From JARBAU01 sp029237525 (lineage in GTDB: Archaea; Thermoproteota; Nitrososphaeria; Nitrososphaerales; Nitrososphaeraceae): a stretch of 6,209 nt of DNA. The notes beneath the pieces are model-generated. The model worked only from the letters and a program-made list of their open reading frames with translations. It made no database searches and was not told the origin of the DNA. The first letter of the stretch is position 1, and each line of letters starts with the position of its first letter. Below are positions 5,854-6,209 of this stretch, piece after piece. Position numbers and translations under genes: made by a program. Location: NCBI GenBank assembly GCA_036555705.1, contig DATBKT010000169.1, forward strand, positions 1 through 6,209, given 5' to 3'.

Positions 5854-6209
5854 TTATATAAAAGGGCTCTGTAATGTTAAGAAAAACAGATTATTGTTAT
5901 AATATCTGACAAATAGGTTCAACCATTTTTGTATGTGTTGTAATTTACATTTGCTTTTTCTGCAAGGAAAATAATCGTCGAAACCTTCCGTCCTATCTTT
6001 GATGTATTGTACTGTCCTTTCTATGATACTTTTCTCATATGAAGAATGGATGTGGTGACGCAGTCCCAAGAATCTGCAAGCCTGTGGATACCATGTACCA
6101 CCATCAGTTGAAACAGGATGTTCCCCGTATCTTTTTACAAGATTTAATATGAAACGTACTGCAACAAACATATTTCTTTCCTTTGATATGCTTATTTGAA
6201 GGATTTCTC
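5854..6209 (-). CDS. DDE transposase, C-terminal part (N-terminus beyond right edge)
   Basis: The frame is open from the window edge at 6209 to TAA 5854, about 117 codons; the Met at 6171 is internal, since the open frame before it (EILQISISKERN) continues the protein. It is the C-terminal catalytic part of a cut- or copy-and-paste transposase. Visible features are HPVSTDGGTWYPQACRFLGL with the second catalytic Asp (residue 35 of the visible part) and HIHSSYEKSIIERTVQYIKD with the likely catalytic Glu63, followed by DRTEGFDDYFPC and a basic tail. This type is familiar from Thaumarchaeal insertion sequences and resembles the IS6-like group, though the Asp-Glu spacing of 27 residues is short for classical IS6, so the family is tentative. 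The last codons read through the terminal repeat into flanking DNA. The first catalytic Asp is outside the window, so intactness cannot be judged. Confidence 0.8.
   Translation of the reverse strand, partial: EILQISISKERNMFVAVRFILNLVKRYGEHPVSTDGGTWYPQACRFLGLRHHIHSSYEKSIIERTVQYIKDRTEGFDDYFPCRKSKCKLQHIQKWLNLFVRYYNNNLFFLTLQSPFI
5864..5881. repeat. Probable terminal inverted repeat of the insertion sequence
   Basis: GGGCTCTGTAATGTTAAG lies at the 3' end of the transposase gene. It resembles the GG(C/T)TCTGT-type tips of IS6-like elements and marks an abrupt change from the very AT-rich flank TAATTATATAAA. The matching end is outside the window, so neither the repeat nor a target duplication can be confirmed. 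Confidence 0.5.
5864..6209 (-). mobile_element. Insertion sequence, one end only
   Basis: This is inferred from the DDE transposase C-terminus and the terminal-repeat-like sequence at 5864. The element continues past the right edge. It sits beside a truncated membrane gene and a degraded oxidoreductase gene, as expected for a region tolerant of insertions. Confidence 0.65.

Overview
The window looks like a piece of chromosome from an ammonia-oxidising archaeon (Thaumarchaeota/Nitrososphaeria), most likely the AT-rich Nitrosocosmicus branch. The reasons are an archaeal-type short malic enzyme, a sensor protein of the kind strongly expanded in Nitrososphaera/Nitrosocosmicus, a dodecin-family protein, a tiny single C2H2 zinc-finger protein, TATA boxes placed for leaderless or nearly leaderless transcripts, and AT-rich spacers. 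The genus is an inference from remembered protein families, not from a search.

Layout. The left half is on the minus strand: the N-terminal 197 codons of a sensor histidine-kinase-type protein (1-591, running off the left edge), a 545-base spacer, a 69-aa dodecin-family protein (1137-1346), a 319-base spacer, and a complete 398-aa malic enzyme (1666-2862). Divergent from malic enzyme is a 38-aa C2H2 zinc-finger protein (3128-3244, plus strand), too short for ordinary gene calling.

The right half appears to be decaying. Positions 3619-5040 hold a whole-length but broken FAD-dependent disulfide oxidoreductase (dihydrolipoamide dehydrogenase/mercuric reductase family), with four in-frame stops and two frameshifts. 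One stop is a TGA exactly at the second cysteine of the redox-active CxxxxC. Next is an 80-codon two-helix membrane protein (5214-5456) that looks like the front half of a longer family member, then about 400 bases without a sound gene. At the right edge is one end of an insertion sequence on the minus strand: terminal repeat near 5864 and the C-terminal 117 codons of a DDE transposase, cut by the window edge.

No operon is evident; each gene seems to have its own promoter. Malic enzyme (malate to pyruvate, yielding NAD(P)H) is the only gene here with a firm metabolic role. I found no tRNA, rRNA, CRISPR array or clear multi-gene novel system. The most unusual items are the active-site TGA in the oxidoreductase relic with its surviving C-terminal ORF, the dodecin lacking the usual flavin-stacking residues, and the cluster of broken genes beside the IS end.
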